Assembly: GCA_013298075.1 (NCBI GenBank)
Contig: JAAFJG010000008.1
Span: forward strand, 50,111-114,110
Length of the DNA: 64,000 nt
Source: Cytophagales bacterium
GTDB lineage: Bacteria > Bacteroidota > Bacteroidia > Cytophagales > Microscillaceae
Reading direction: 5' to 3'
The translations under genes were made by a program, and so were the position numbers. The notes below the pieces were generated by a model. It ran no database searches. It saw nothing but the letters and a program-made list of their open reading frames with translations, and was not told where the DNA came from. Below are positions 36,028 through 44,126 of this stretch, piece by piece; position 1 is the first letter of the stretch; every line of letters begins with the position of its first letter.

Positions 36028-36354
36028 ATGGAAAAAACACAAGAGCAAAACTCAGATAGTATATTTCTGAAATTATTTAAAGTGGCAGAAATTGCTAACC
36101 TTTCTCCTGAAGAAAAGATAGAATATGAAGAAAGTTTAAAAAGTTATAACGATTTAAAAAACTCTATGGGAACTTCTGATGAGGAAGATGAAGATGAAGT
36201 CATAGGTTTGCAAGAAGGCGAAAGCATAAATTTGCAAGAAACAGTTTTGAATATGATAAAAACAGGTTTCGATAATATTTCTATTCAAAATGCTACTAAT
36301 TTTTCTATTTCAGAAATAGAAAAAATTAGAGCAGAATTATCTATGAAACTTTAA
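36028..36354 (+). CDS. Short Rpn C-terminal paralogue (nuclease-less)
   Basis: The product has 108 residues. It starts MEKTQEQNSDS, resembling the start of the full gene (MAKTQNQN), and then moves directly into the C-terminal part: FKVAEIANLSPEEKIEYEESLKSYNDLKNSM, a single degenerate GLQ repeat, and an almost identical tail (VLNMIKTGFDNISIQNATNF, then SISEIEKIRAEL). The whole PD-(D/E)XK domain is absent. The tail is near-identical at DNA level to the upstream gene, showing a recent duplication with internal deletion. It is also the same size as the C-terminal part after Met222 of the full protein. It may be a nuclease decay product, or a stand-alone inhibitor equivalent to the intragenic RpnS proteins; intact frame and its own start favour a real gene. 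It ends before a strong hairpin at 36429. Confidence 0.75.
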   Translation: MEKTQEQNSDSIFLKLFKVAEIANLSPEEKIEYEESLKSYNDLKNSMGTSDEEDEDEVIGLQEGESINLQETVLNMIKTGFDNISIQNATNFSISEIEKIRAELSMKL

Positions 36355-36420
36355 TAATTTATCAAGATTTATTAACTCGATTTATATCTTAAAAAATCAT
36401 ATAATCAATTATTTTTTACT

Positions 36421-36463
36421 AAAAAAAATGCTGGTGGACATTTTGTCTACCAGCATTTTTTTT
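36421..36463. terminator. Terminator-like palindrome TGCTGGTGGACA...TGTCTACCAGCA
   Basis: TGCTGGTGGACA (36429-36440) pairs with TGTCTACCAGCA (36444-36455), with one G-T, and is flanked by A and T runs. It can end transcription of the short Rpn paralogue. The same core recurs at 36664, 41455 and 41766. Confidence 0.75.
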
Positions 36464-36468
36464 CTCAA

Positions 36469-36521
36469 TTTTTTAGTCCGAGTTGTCAATGTCGAAGACT
36501 TGACAAACTCGGACTAAAAAA
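36469..36521. repeat. Long hairpin with 21/22-bp arms (AGTCCGAGTT...AACTCGGACT)
   Basis: TTTTTTAGTCCGAGTTGTCA and its counterpart TGACAAACTCGGACTAAAAA pair along their whole length with one bulged base. The loop contains GTCGAAGAC. It looks like a compact intergenic mobile or structural element. No second copy occurs in this window. Confidence 0.75.
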
Positions 36522-36567
36522 TTTCTGCGAATAAATTATCAGAAAGGTTAAAACGACAAAGATTTTT

Positions 36568-36610
36568 AGCACGCGGATAACGCGGATTTGGCAGATTAAA
36601 ACGGACTTTT
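36568..36610 (+). repeat. Dispersed 40-bp repeat, third copy
   Basis: AGCACGCGGATAACGCGGAT followed by TTGGCAGATTAAAACGGACT matches the copies at 11517-11560 and (inverted) 17102-17141. Confidence 0.8.
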
Positions 36611-36663
36611 CTCTCGAATTTTTAGTATTTTTTTTTTAAAATAAAAATCCAAAAAGTTGCTTA

Positions 36664-36684
36664 TAGACAAAATGTCCACCAGCA
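36664..36684 (+). repeat. Palindromic repeat GACAAAATGTCCACCAGCA, left copy 2
   Basis: TAGACAAAATGTCCACCAGC is a partial copy of the GGTGGACAAAATGTCCACC element, in the same orientation as the two copies right of the TOPRIM-helicase gene. Confidence 0.7.
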
Positions 36685-37052
36685 CTCTCCTACTTTTTCA
36701 TTGAGAAAATAAAAAAATATTTTGAAAAAATAAATGTTCGTATAAATAAAATTACTATACTATATAATTTATAACAAAAACATTTATACTAACATTTGAA
36801 TATAGTTAAAAATCTATTCGAAATTCTATGTAATATCATTGATTTTCGATGAAGTTAGTTTTAGACTGAAAAAAAATATTTTAAAAAAAAGTCAAAAAAA
36901 ACCGCTTAAATACTTGTTAAATCAAATATTTATATTTAATATTGCAGAGTGAAAATTGCTTCTTGCATAAAAAAAGTTTTTTAATAGAAGATTAAAAAAA
37001 AACTCTTAAAAAAATATACAAATATGTTCTATTTTTTTAAGAGAAAATGTAA

Positions 37053-37085
37053 TAAAAAAAAGTGCGGTTGTCCCACGACCGCACT
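37053..37085 (-). terminator. Intrinsic terminator of the small RNA
   Basis: On the minus strand AGTGCGGTCGT pairs with ACAACCGCACT (one wobble) and is followed by eight T. It is the most GC-rich hairpin in this otherwise very AT-rich spacer. Confidence 0.85.
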
Positions 37086-37221
37086 CTATAATATTAGCAA
37101 GTTTAGAAAACCCTGTATGTCTTGTCAAATGCCGTACAGTTTTTCTTGGAGAAGTGTTCAATTAAAGATTGAATTTTTGATAAAATTACAACCTCAATAA
37201 CACTTATATTTCTATCTTACC
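37053..37221 (-). ncRNA. Structured small RNA gene (6S-Flavo-like candidate)
   Basis: On the minus strand a -7 element (TACCTTTG, 37234-37227) is followed by about 165 nt that end in a strong terminator. No ORF of note is present. Three hairpins can be drawn. Hairpin 1 (37205-37152): AAGUGUU pairs with AACACUU, and the stem continues through AUUGAGGUUG with CAAUCUUUAAU. Hairpin 2 (37146-37105): AGAAAA with UUUUCU, then CUGUA with UACAG. Hairpin 3 (37085-37061): AGUGCGGU-CGU with ACA-ACCGCACU, loop about 3 nt, then U8. Dedicated promoter, terminator and extensive pairing make a real sRNA likely. A long rod-like fold of this length in a Bacteroidota would fit the 6S-Flavo class, but I could not confirm that identity by eye. 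Confidence 0.7.
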
Positions 37222-37226
37222 TAACG

Positions 37227-37234
37227 CAAAGGTA
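37227..37234 (-). promoter_or_regulatory. -7 element of the small RNA gene
   Basis: TACCTTTG on the minus strand, identical to the -7 element of the M23 gene. The expected TTTG further upstream is not evident. Confidence 0.6.
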
Positions 37235-37628
37235 ATGAATTATTTTGATTTTAAAAAATTTTTTTAGATATATTCTTAAAAAATAATGTTTTTTTTTAAT
37301 TTTATCGAAAAAATAGACTAAAATCTCGATATTTTGTACTTTTTTAGGGCTTTTATTTATTATTTTATTTTTTTTATATCACAAACTTATAAAAAATTAA
37401 AATAATATTTCTGAAAAGAAAATATAATAAGACCAAAAAAATAGCAAAATATTGTATTGCAACTAAAAATAATTGTAATAAATTACTACTTATTGAAGTA
37501 CCAACTTTAATAAATATAGTTCCATTATTTTTATGTGATAGATTTATATCCATTTATTTAATTCTCTCGAATTAAACATCTCTCCTTCTTTTTTACGCAT
37601 TTGACCTCACGTTAAAAATTATGCAACG
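37235..37628. other. AT-rich region upstream of the TOPRIM-helicase gene
   Basis: It contains the upstream part of the small-RNA promoter on one strand and the presumed promoter of the TOPRIM-helicase gene on the other. No repeat or gene was identified. Confidence 0.4.
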
Positions 37629-40600
37629 ATGCAAATTGATTTTAACTCTTGGTCACAAACAATTTTAGCAAGCCTTTGGATAGATGGCGGTTTGCGTGTG
37701 TTCCAGCATTATGGTTTTGAGCCTTCACGCAAGGCACAAAAAGAAAATCCATTTCGAGATGAAAAAACTTCATCTTTTTATGTGATTGATAAATTTAATA
37801 AAATTATTTTCAAAGATTTTGGAGATGATACATTCAAAGGCGATGCGATTAAATTTGTTCAATTATTCGAACAAACGGATTATAAAAATACGCTCCAAAT
37901 TATTGCGTCTATTTATAATATCGAAAATCTTGATTTGATGATACATAATTCTTCACAAAAAAGAAATCAATTTATCAAAAAAATAAATTCGAAAAAAATA
38001 GAAAATACTCATTTTGAAAAACAATTATTAAAAATTACTTTTAAAGATTTTTCAAAAGATGAACTCGATTATTGGTACAAAAAAGGTTTGATTACAGAAA
38101 AACAACTTATCCAAAATCAAGTAAAATCAGTAGAAAGTTTTGAAATTAAAATATCAGAAGAAAAAACTTTTTATTATCAAAACCTGAATTTTATTTTTGC
38201 TTATACGATTGTAGAAAATGAAAGTTACAAATTGTATATGCCAAAACAAAAGTTTCGTGTATATGCACAAAGTAAAACTGTATTTTTGCCACATTTATCA
38301 AAAGCAAAAGAAATTTATGGCGAAAATTATGCTTATTCTTTTGGCTTAGAAAGTTTGCATCCTGAAAAACCTATTATTTTGTGTGGTGGTGAACCTGACT
38401 GTTTGGCTTTGCACGCCTTGGGTTTTTCTGCTTTTACTTTGGGCGATGAACGAAGTACAATTCCTGAATTTATTCTCGAAAAAATAAAAAAAATAAATCC
38501 TACTCCAGAAATTTCGGTTTTGTATGATACCGATTATACAGGTTTGAAATCTTCTCATTTATTAGAAAAACGATATGATTTTCAAAGATTGATTTTACCA
38601 AAATTAGACAAACAAAAAAATAAGTCATTGCCAAAACCTGAAAAAAATGACTTATGTGATTATATCGAATTGTTTGGCAATGACGCAGCATTACAATTAT
38701 GTTTGCATCAAAATAAATTCAAAAACAAAGATTATGTTTTATCGAATGTGCCTTGTTTTACGGTTCAAAAATATCTATCAGAAAAAATAAATATTGTCGC
38801 TAATTTTATTCAACAAAATAAACGAACTCAAATTGATGCTGATGCTGGAATTGGAAAAACTTTTTCGGTCTTAGCAGAATTACCTCAAAAAATAAATTTA
38901 CCTATTATTTTTTGTGTGCCATTTGCGTTGCAAGTCGAACAGATTGCACAAGAATATGAAAATAAAGTCGAAGACTTAGTTTGCTTTACCAATCAAGCCG
39001 TTAAAAATGATGTGTTAGAAATTGAGCAATTAAGAATTGGAAAAGTAAATGTTTGTACGTATGATAGGTTAAAAATAATTTTTAAACGAACAAAAGAAAT
39101 TCATGAAAAAGTTTTGATTGTCATTGATGAAAGTCATCTGCTCACAAGCGAATACGCATACAGAACAAAAACGATTCACGAGGTTTTAGATACTTGCGAA
39201 ATAGCTGATAAAGTTGTTTACTTATCTGCTACGCCTGATTATGCGTTGTGTAATTTTTCGAATTTTCAATTACTAAAAATCAAAAGAGAACAAAATCCAA
39301 CTTTATATCTCGAACCGATTGATTATGTAGGAGAGCCAAAAAAAGCGTTGTGGCAATTGCTCAAAAACGAAAGAAATAAAGAAATTGCGGCAGGAGAAAC
39401 GGATAAATTAACGATTATAAGATTAAATAATAAAGTTTTATCACACGTGATAGCGGAATTATTGATTGAAAATAATTTATATACAACGGAGGAAATTGAT
39501 TTTATTTATAGCGAAAAACGAGAATCATCGCGCACAACGGCTCGAAACGCCTTAATTCAAGATTCTGAAATTCCAAAAAATATCCGTTTATTGTTTGTAA
39601 CGGCTTGTTTTGATTGTGGTATTAATTTATTGAATGAAAACGTCAGACAAGTTATCAATTTTGAAACGCGTTATACGGATAATTGTTTGGATACTTTGAA
39701 ACAATTAGTGGCACGTTTTAGAAAATGTGATACGTTGAAAATCAAAGTTTGCAAACCTATTCATTATTTAGAAAAAAATACGATTGATAAAAAAATAAAT
39801 TTATATGAAAGATTGGTCGAAGATGCATCAAGTAAAATTGCTTTGTTGCCTTATGCTGATGCTAAATTTAAAGATAAAATCAATCACGAAATTTGGACTT
39901 TTCAACACGAAGGTTTGTTGGGATATAAAACTCCTTTGTATCTCAAAACGAATACAGATATTTCTGCCTCAGGAAAAATTTTACAAAAAACCGATGACAA
40001 TCATTACAAAATAAATTATAATTATATTCGTTTTTGCTTGAAAGATTATGAAAGAAAAAATCTAAATAGCCAAGATTTTTATACTATTTTTTCAAAAGAA
40101 ATTCCTTTGGTTTATCTGCAAGAAAGAATACTTTTGGACAATGAAAAATCATTCGAAGAAAAAGAAAAATTATTGGCACTTTGGCAAAAAGCAAAAGAAC
40201 AAAAACAAGTAAGAACGGAACAAATTTGTGAAAATATACGCAATCATTCACAAGCGTTTTTCGAATCTGTGCATGCAGAATTTAGAGATACACGCCTAAA
40301 AAAATCGATTCAATCGCATTTTGTCATCACAACAACGCCAAAAACTGCGACTCCTTTGAATACATTTTTTGAGATAGAAAACGCCCAAAACGGCACAGAA
40401 ACGCCCAAAACGGCACCCGTTTTAGAGGAAGAAGTTGTAAAATTAAGCCATCGATATTTTAGATTAAAAGAAATGTTAGTGCCTGTCAATAAAATTCCTG
40501 AATTATTAAAAAACAATGCTGACGAAGTAAAATATGGCGAACTCACCAAAACGCTCACCAATCATTTATATTTATTAGCCGCAGAAAAAGCAGGCAAAGA

Positions 40601-41351
40601 TTTATCTTTATTAGTTAATGATAAACGTAAATTAACGGATATAATTTGGTTATCAGAATTAGAAAAACATATCGAAAAACTATCTCCCAAAACCTATTCA
40701 CAAAAATCCTCAACCGATTTATTAAGGCGTTTTGAGTGTTTAAAATATGATTTGAAATTAATACAAAAAGAAAAAAGTGATGCGTTTTTTAAAGCCGTTT
40801 TTTTATTGAATGAAATCAAAAACGGAGCAAAATTAAAAGCAGAATATCGCGAAGCAAAAAGACGTTTCAAAGCATTGAACAACAAAGAAAAACGCCTTAA
40901 TGAAAAAATGATAACGGCAAAAAAACGCTCAGAAGAAAGCATTATCGTAGGTTTTACGATTGATGAAATTTCTTTATTTATCAACAAATTAAAACCACAC
41001 AAATCGGATTGGACAGGCACAAAAACGAATATGCGTTTATTGAGTTCTTTGTTTGAAATCAAAACACAAAAACGTTTAATCGAAACAAAAAACGGCAACG
41101 CAACAGAAAAAACTTTGATAACGATTGGGCAACGATTAACATTTGAAAACGCCTTAGAACGCCTCCATTTCTCACAAACGGAAGCCGTTGCGTATAAAGA
41201 ATACGCCGTTTTTCAAATCGAAACGGATATATTACAGCGAAAAAACGCTTTGGCAAAAAATGATAACGTTTCGATTGAAACGGGTAATAGTGTATTTAAT
41301 ATTAGCGGTACAATCGAAAACGGTTTGGGTTATCCAATTTTATGGGATTAA
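37629..41351 (+). CDS. TOPRIM domain plus DEAD/DEAH-like helicase (primase-helicase type)
   Basis: The product has 1240 residues. The N-terminus (about residues 40-85, NPFRDEKTSSFYVIDKFNKI, FKDFGDDTFKGDAIKFVQLF) has the layout of a CHC2 primase zinc domain but lacks the zinc Cys residues. Residues about 245-310 form a TOPRIM fold (ILCGGEPDCLALHALG, VLYDTDYTG). Residues about 400-720 form a superfamily 2 helicase: Walker A DAGIGKT with Lys410, DESH at about 498 (VLIVIDESHLL), and YLSATP at about 531. The C-terminal 450 residues are helical and Lys-rich with no recognised domain. The set suits a replication protein of a plasmid or integrated element that primes and unwinds DNA. No integrase, mobilisation or partition gene lies nearby. 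Palindromic repeats of one family flank the gene on both sides. Confidence 0.82.
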   Translation: MQIDFNSWSQTILASLWIDGGLRVFQHYGFEPSRKAQKENPFRDEKTSSFYVIDKFNKIIFKDFGDDTFKGDAIKFVQLFEQTDYKNTLQIIASIYNIENLDLMIHNSSQKRNQFIKKINSKKIENTHFEKQLLKITFKDFSKDELDYWYKKGLITEKQLIQNQVKSVESFEIKISEEKTFYYQNLNFIFAYTIVENESYKLYMPKQKFRVYAQSKTVFLPHLSKAKEIYGENYAYSFGLESLHPEKPIILCGGEPDCLALHALGFSAFTLGDERSTIPEFILEKIKKINPTPEISVLYDTDYTGLKSSHLLEKRYDFQRLILPKLDKQKNKSLPKPEKNDLCDYIELFGNDAALQLCLHQNKFKNKDYVLSNVPCFTVQKYLSEKINIVANFIQQNKRTQIDADAGIGKTFSVLAELPQKINLPIIFCVPFALQVEQIAQEYENKVEDLVCFTNQAVKNDVLEIEQLRIGKVNVCTYDRLKIIFKRTKEIHEKVLIVIDESHLLTSEYAYRTKTIHEVLDTCEIADKVVYLSATPDYALCNFSNFQLLKIKREQNPTLYLEPIDYVGEPKKALWQLLKNERNKEIAAGETDKLTIIRLNNKVLSHVIAELLIENNLYTTEEIDFIYSEKRESSRTTARNALIQDSEIPKNIRLLFVTACFDCGINLLNENVRQVINFETRYTDNCLDTLKQLVARFRKCDTLKIKVCKPIHYLEKNTIDKKINLYERLVEDASSKIALLPYADAKFKDKINHEIWTFQHEGLLGYKTPLYLKTNTDISASGKILQKTDDNHYKINYNYIRFCLKDYERKNLNSQDFYTIFSKEIPLVYLQERILLDNEKSFEEKEKLLALWQKAKEQKQVRTEQICENIRNHSQAFFESVHAEFRDTRLKKSIQSHFVITTTPKTATPLNTFFEIENAQNGTETPKTAPVLEEEVVKLSHRYFRLKEMLVPVNKIPELLKNNADEVKYGELTKTLTNHLYLLAAEKAGKDLSLLVNDKRKLTDIIWLSELEKHIEKLSPKTYSQKSSTDLLRRFECLKYDLKLIQKEKSDAFFKAVFLLNEIKNGAKLKAEYREAKRRFKALNNKEKRLNEKMITAKKRSEESIIVGFTIDEISLFINKLKPHKSDWTGTKTNMRLLSSLFEIKTQKRLIETKNGNATEKTLITIGQRLTFENALERLHFSQTEAVAYKEYAVFQIETDILQRKNALAKNDNVSIETGNSVFNISGTIENGLGYPILWD

Positions 41352-41361
41352 AATATCCGTT

Positions 41362-41425
41362 TTTGTGTGTGTATGTATGTGTTTGTGTATGCGTTTGTGC
41401 GTGTATATGTGTGTGCGAATGAGTA
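41362..41425 (+). repeat. Alternating purine-pyrimidine (GT/AT/GC) tract
   Basis: TGTGTGTGTATGTATGTGTT continues as TGTGTATGCGTTTGTGCGTG, TATATGTGTGTGCGAATGAG. It begins about 10 bases after the helicase stop codon and is Z-DNA-prone. The G-rich strand bias contrasts with the AT-rich surroundings. Confidence 0.8.
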
Positions 41426-41454
41426 AATATTTTGGATAAAAATAATAATTTTGG

Positions 41455-41478
41455 TGGTGGACAAAATGTCTATTAGCA
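41455..41478 (+). repeat. Palindromic repeat TGGTGGACAAAATGTC, right copy 1
   Basis: TGGTGGACAAAATGTCTATT then AGCA; one arm has diverged. Same family as 36429, 36664 and 41766. Confidence 0.7.
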
Positions 41479-41652
41479 CGAAAAGATTGTTTTTATTGAT
41501 TGATTTATGTTGATGATTTTAGTTTTTAGGAAGTATTGCGGAACTAATTTTAGTGTGTTATTATTTGGATAAAAATGAGATTTATTTCAATTATTTGAAA
41601 TATAGAAAAGTATAAAATTTTGGCTCAAGCCAACGATTAAATTGTATATTTT

Positions 41653-41672
41653 CCTCCAGATAAATCTGGAGG
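41653..41672. repeat. Palindromic repeat CCTCCAGAT-AA-ATCTGGAGG, with adjacent half copy
   Basis: This perfect copy is followed at 41682-41700 by a degenerate half (GATAAATCTGAAGATAATT). Upstream, TTGGCT-CA-AGCCAA forms another small perfect hairpin (about 41621-41634). The whole stretch 41525-41705 parallels 7555-7715. Confidence 0.75.
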
Positions 41673-41765
41673 CAATTCAAGATAAATCTGAAGATAATTT
41701 AAAATACAATTCACTTTTTTATTAAAAATATTTCATAAAAAACACATCAGAAAAAACTAAAAAAA

Positions 41766-41792
41766 GGTGGTGGACAAAATGTCCACGAGCAT
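41766..41792 (+). repeat. Palindromic repeat GGTGGACAAAATGTCCACGAGC, right copy 2
   Basis: GGTGGTGGACAAAATGTCCA then CGAGCAT contains the palindrome GTGGACA-AAA-TGTCCAC intact. Confidence 0.75.
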
Positions 41793-41883
41793 AATTTTAA
41801 TAATATTAGAAAAAAATTTGAAAAAATGGAATAAAAGTTTTAAATTGCAAAGAAATTTTTAAAATCATTCAAAATCAAAAAAT

Positions 41884-43485
41884 ATGCAAAATATTTTTAA
41901 AAATAAAACCAAACATTTGCTTGCATTAGGTATTACGGCAAGTTTGAGTTTTTCGACGGCTTTTGCACAAAAAGCAAAACTTAATTGGTTTAATGCAGAC
42001 CCAAAACAAGACAATTTACGTGGTGTGAGTGCTGAAAAAGCGTATCAAGAATTAGTAAAAGATAAAAAATCAACCACAATTATTGTGGCTGTGATTGATT
42101 CGGGAATTGAAATCGACCATCCATCACTTAAAAATAAAATTTGGAAAAACGAAAAAGAAGTCAATGGAAAAGATGGCGTTGATGACGATGGCAATGGTTA
42201 TATTGATGATAAATATGGCTGGGATTTTATTGGTGGAAAAGATGGAAAAGATATCAACCAAGATACGTATGAATTGACCAGAGAATATGTACGTTTGTTG
42301 CCAACCTATAAAGATGCTGACGAAAAAACGGCAAAAAATAAAAAAGAATTTCAATATTTTAAATTGGTAAAAGAACAATTTGAGAAAAAAAGAAAGGAAT
42401 TAGAAGAAGGAAAAGTAAATGTTTTGCCTGTTTATACGATTGTTACTGAAGGTTTGAATAAGGTAAAAAAAGCCACTAAAAAAGACGAAGTAACTTTGGC
42501 AGATGTAAAAGAATGGACTCCTTCGTCTGAGGAAGACAAAGAAACTAAAAATTTATTGATTCGAGTGTTGTCGCAATATGATTTAGAACAAATCACAGGG
42601 TATTATGAATATGTGGAAAAAGGTTTGAATTATGGTTTGAATCCTGAATTTAATCCACGTCCTGTTGTGGGTGATAATTATGCTGATGGAAAAGAAAAAT
42701 TTTATGGTAATAATGAAGTCGAAGGACCTGATGCAGAACACGGAACACACGTAGCGGGAATTATTGCAGGACAAAGAAATGCGGGTTTGTCTATGGAAGG
42801 CGTGGCGGATAATGTCAGAATTATGACTTTGAGAACTGTACCAAATGGCGATGAAAGAGATAAAGATATTGCTAATTCGATTCGTTATGCGGTAGATAAT
42901 GGGGCAAGAGTTATCAATATGAGTTTTGGAAAAGAATTTTCTCCTCAAAAACAATTAGTAGATGATGCGGTCAAATATGCAGAGAAAAAAGGAGTTTTAT
43001 TGGTACACGCAGCAGGAAACGATTCTAAAAATATTGATACAGCAAGAAACTTTCCAACTAAAAAGTTTTTGAATGGAAAATTAGCGAAAAATTGGATAGA
43101 AGTTGGAGCGTTGGATTGGGGAAGTAATGGTAGATTTTTAGCAGATTTTACTAATTATGGTAAAAAATCTATTGATATTTTTGCGCCCGGTGTTGATATT
43201 TATTCGGCAGTTCCTGATTATAAATACAAAGATAATAGCGGAACGAGTATGGCTGCTCCTGTGGTTGCGGGTGTGGCTGCGATGATTTTATCATATTACC
43301 CAAATTTAAAAGTAACAGAATTGCGTGATATTATTATTAAATCTTCGCGTAAATTTCCAAAAGAAAAAGTAAATAAACCGGGCAGCGAAACTGAAAAAGT
43401 TGAATTAGGAGAGTTGAGTATTGATGCAGGTTTGATAAATGTATATGATGCGCTTTTATTGGCAGAAAAAATGACCAAAAAATAG
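41884..43485 (+). CDS. S8-family subtilisin-like serine protease, exported
   Basis: The product has 533 residues with a signal peptide (LLALGITASLSFSTAFAQ). The catalytic triad is complete: Asp72 (AVIDSGIEIDH), His286 (EHGTHVAGIIAG) and Ser455 (GTSMAAPVVAG), with the oxyanion Asn in HAAGNDS. The 214 residues between Asp and His include a charged insertion of about 130 residues (about 135-265), a common feature of Bacteroidota S8 enzymes. No separate inhibitor-I9 propeptide or C-terminal sorting domain is visible, so it is probably periplasmic rather than T9SS-exported. It may degrade or process envelope proteins. A terminator follows at 43514. Confidence 0.94.
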   Translation: MQNIFKNKTKHLLALGITASLSFSTAFAQKAKLNWFNADPKQDNLRGVSAEKAYQELVKDKKSTTIIVAVIDSGIEIDHPSLKNKIWKNEKEVNGKDGVDDDGNGYIDDKYGWDFIGGKDGKDINQDTYELTREYVRLLPTYKDADEKTAKNKKEFQYFKLVKEQFEKKRKELEEGKVNVLPVYTIVTEGLNKVKKATKKDEVTLADVKEWTPSSEEDKETKNLLIRVLSQYDLEQITGYYEYVEKGLNYGLNPEFNPRPVVGDNYADGKEKFYGNNEVEGPDAEHGTHVAGIIAGQRNAGLSMEGVADNVRIMTLRTVPNGDERDKDIANSIRYAVDNGARVINMSFGKEFSPQKQLVDDAVKYAEKKGVLLVHAAGNDSKNIDTARNFPTKKFLNGKLAKNWIEVGALDWGSNGRFLADFTNYGKKSIDIFAPGVDIYSAVPDYKYKDNSGTSMAAPVVAGVAAMILSYYPNLKVTELRDIIIKSSRKFPKEKVNKPGSETEKVELGELSIDAGLINVYDALLLAEKMTKK

Positions 43486-44126
43486 ATTAAAAAATATTTT
43501 TTGAATAATAAAAAAATACTTGCTTTGTATAAAAGTAAGTATTTCTTTTTGGTTATAATTTTGTTTTAAAATCATAGAAAGTAGTTGATATTTTTACTAT
43601 TATAAAATCAATTTAAATAAATTATGAAATAATAAATTTTAATGTATGTCTTATTTATGGATATGATGATGTATATATTGATGTTAAAAATAGTAAAAGT
43701 AAAAATATTATTTTCAATATTTTTGACTTGTAAAATAGATTTATTTTAGAAAATAATAAACTATATATTTCAAAAAAAATATTTTTATTCAAAGAAAAAA
43801 AATGATAAAAATGGATTGATAATTAAAAAAAAGTTTCAATTTTTTTTTTTCTTATTTATTTTTCGTTACTTTGTTTTGTGTTATTAAATTAAAAATAATA
43901 GCAATATGAGTGACATTTTGAATTTAAAATAAAAAGGCTATTTAAAGATGATTAAGGCATTTTTCAATACTTTTAAATTTTAGTATCTGGTTAAATGAAT
44001 AAAAAATACTTACGGGAATTTGTCGTATCTATTTTTAATTAATGTTTTAAATACAAAAAAATCTTTTATACTAAATTTAAGCCTTTATAGCCTTTACAAC
44101 TATGTCACCCATATTGTAATAGGAAT
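43486..44126. other. AT-rich intergenic region
   Basis: Apart from the terminator at 43514-43550 nothing clear is visible. A nine-codon ATG frame at about 43906 (MSDILNLK) and a 12-codon frame after it are too short to support. About 500 bases without structure may hold a decayed gene. Confidence 0.4.
43514..43550 (+). terminator. Terminator of the S8 protease gene
   Basis: AAATACTTGCTT pairs with AAGTAAGTATTT (one G-T pair) and is followed by CTTTTT, 29 bases after the stop codon. Confidence 0.75.

Larger units (their letters stand above)
36355..37052. other. Intergenic region rich in palindromic repeats
   Basis: It holds, in order: terminator-like palindrome 36421-36463, a 22-bp-stem hairpin 36469-36521, the 40-bp dispersed repeat 36568-36610, and a second GGACAAAATGTCC copy 36664-36684. 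The remaining 36700-37050 is AT-rich, with no gene or strong structure found by eye. Confidence 0.5.
41352..41883. other. Intergenic region with alternating-dinucleotide tract and repeats
   Basis: It holds the GT-rich alternating tract (41362-41425), two GGTGGACAAAATGTCC copies (41455-41478, 41766-41792) and the long copy of the structured repeat also present at 7555-7715 (41525-41705). No gene was found. Confidence 0.5.

Noticed and set aside
43906..43932. Nine-codon ATG frame (MSDILNLK) in the spacer after the S8 protease
   Set aside because: It is too short to support, with no conserved context visible; it could be a decayed gene or chance.
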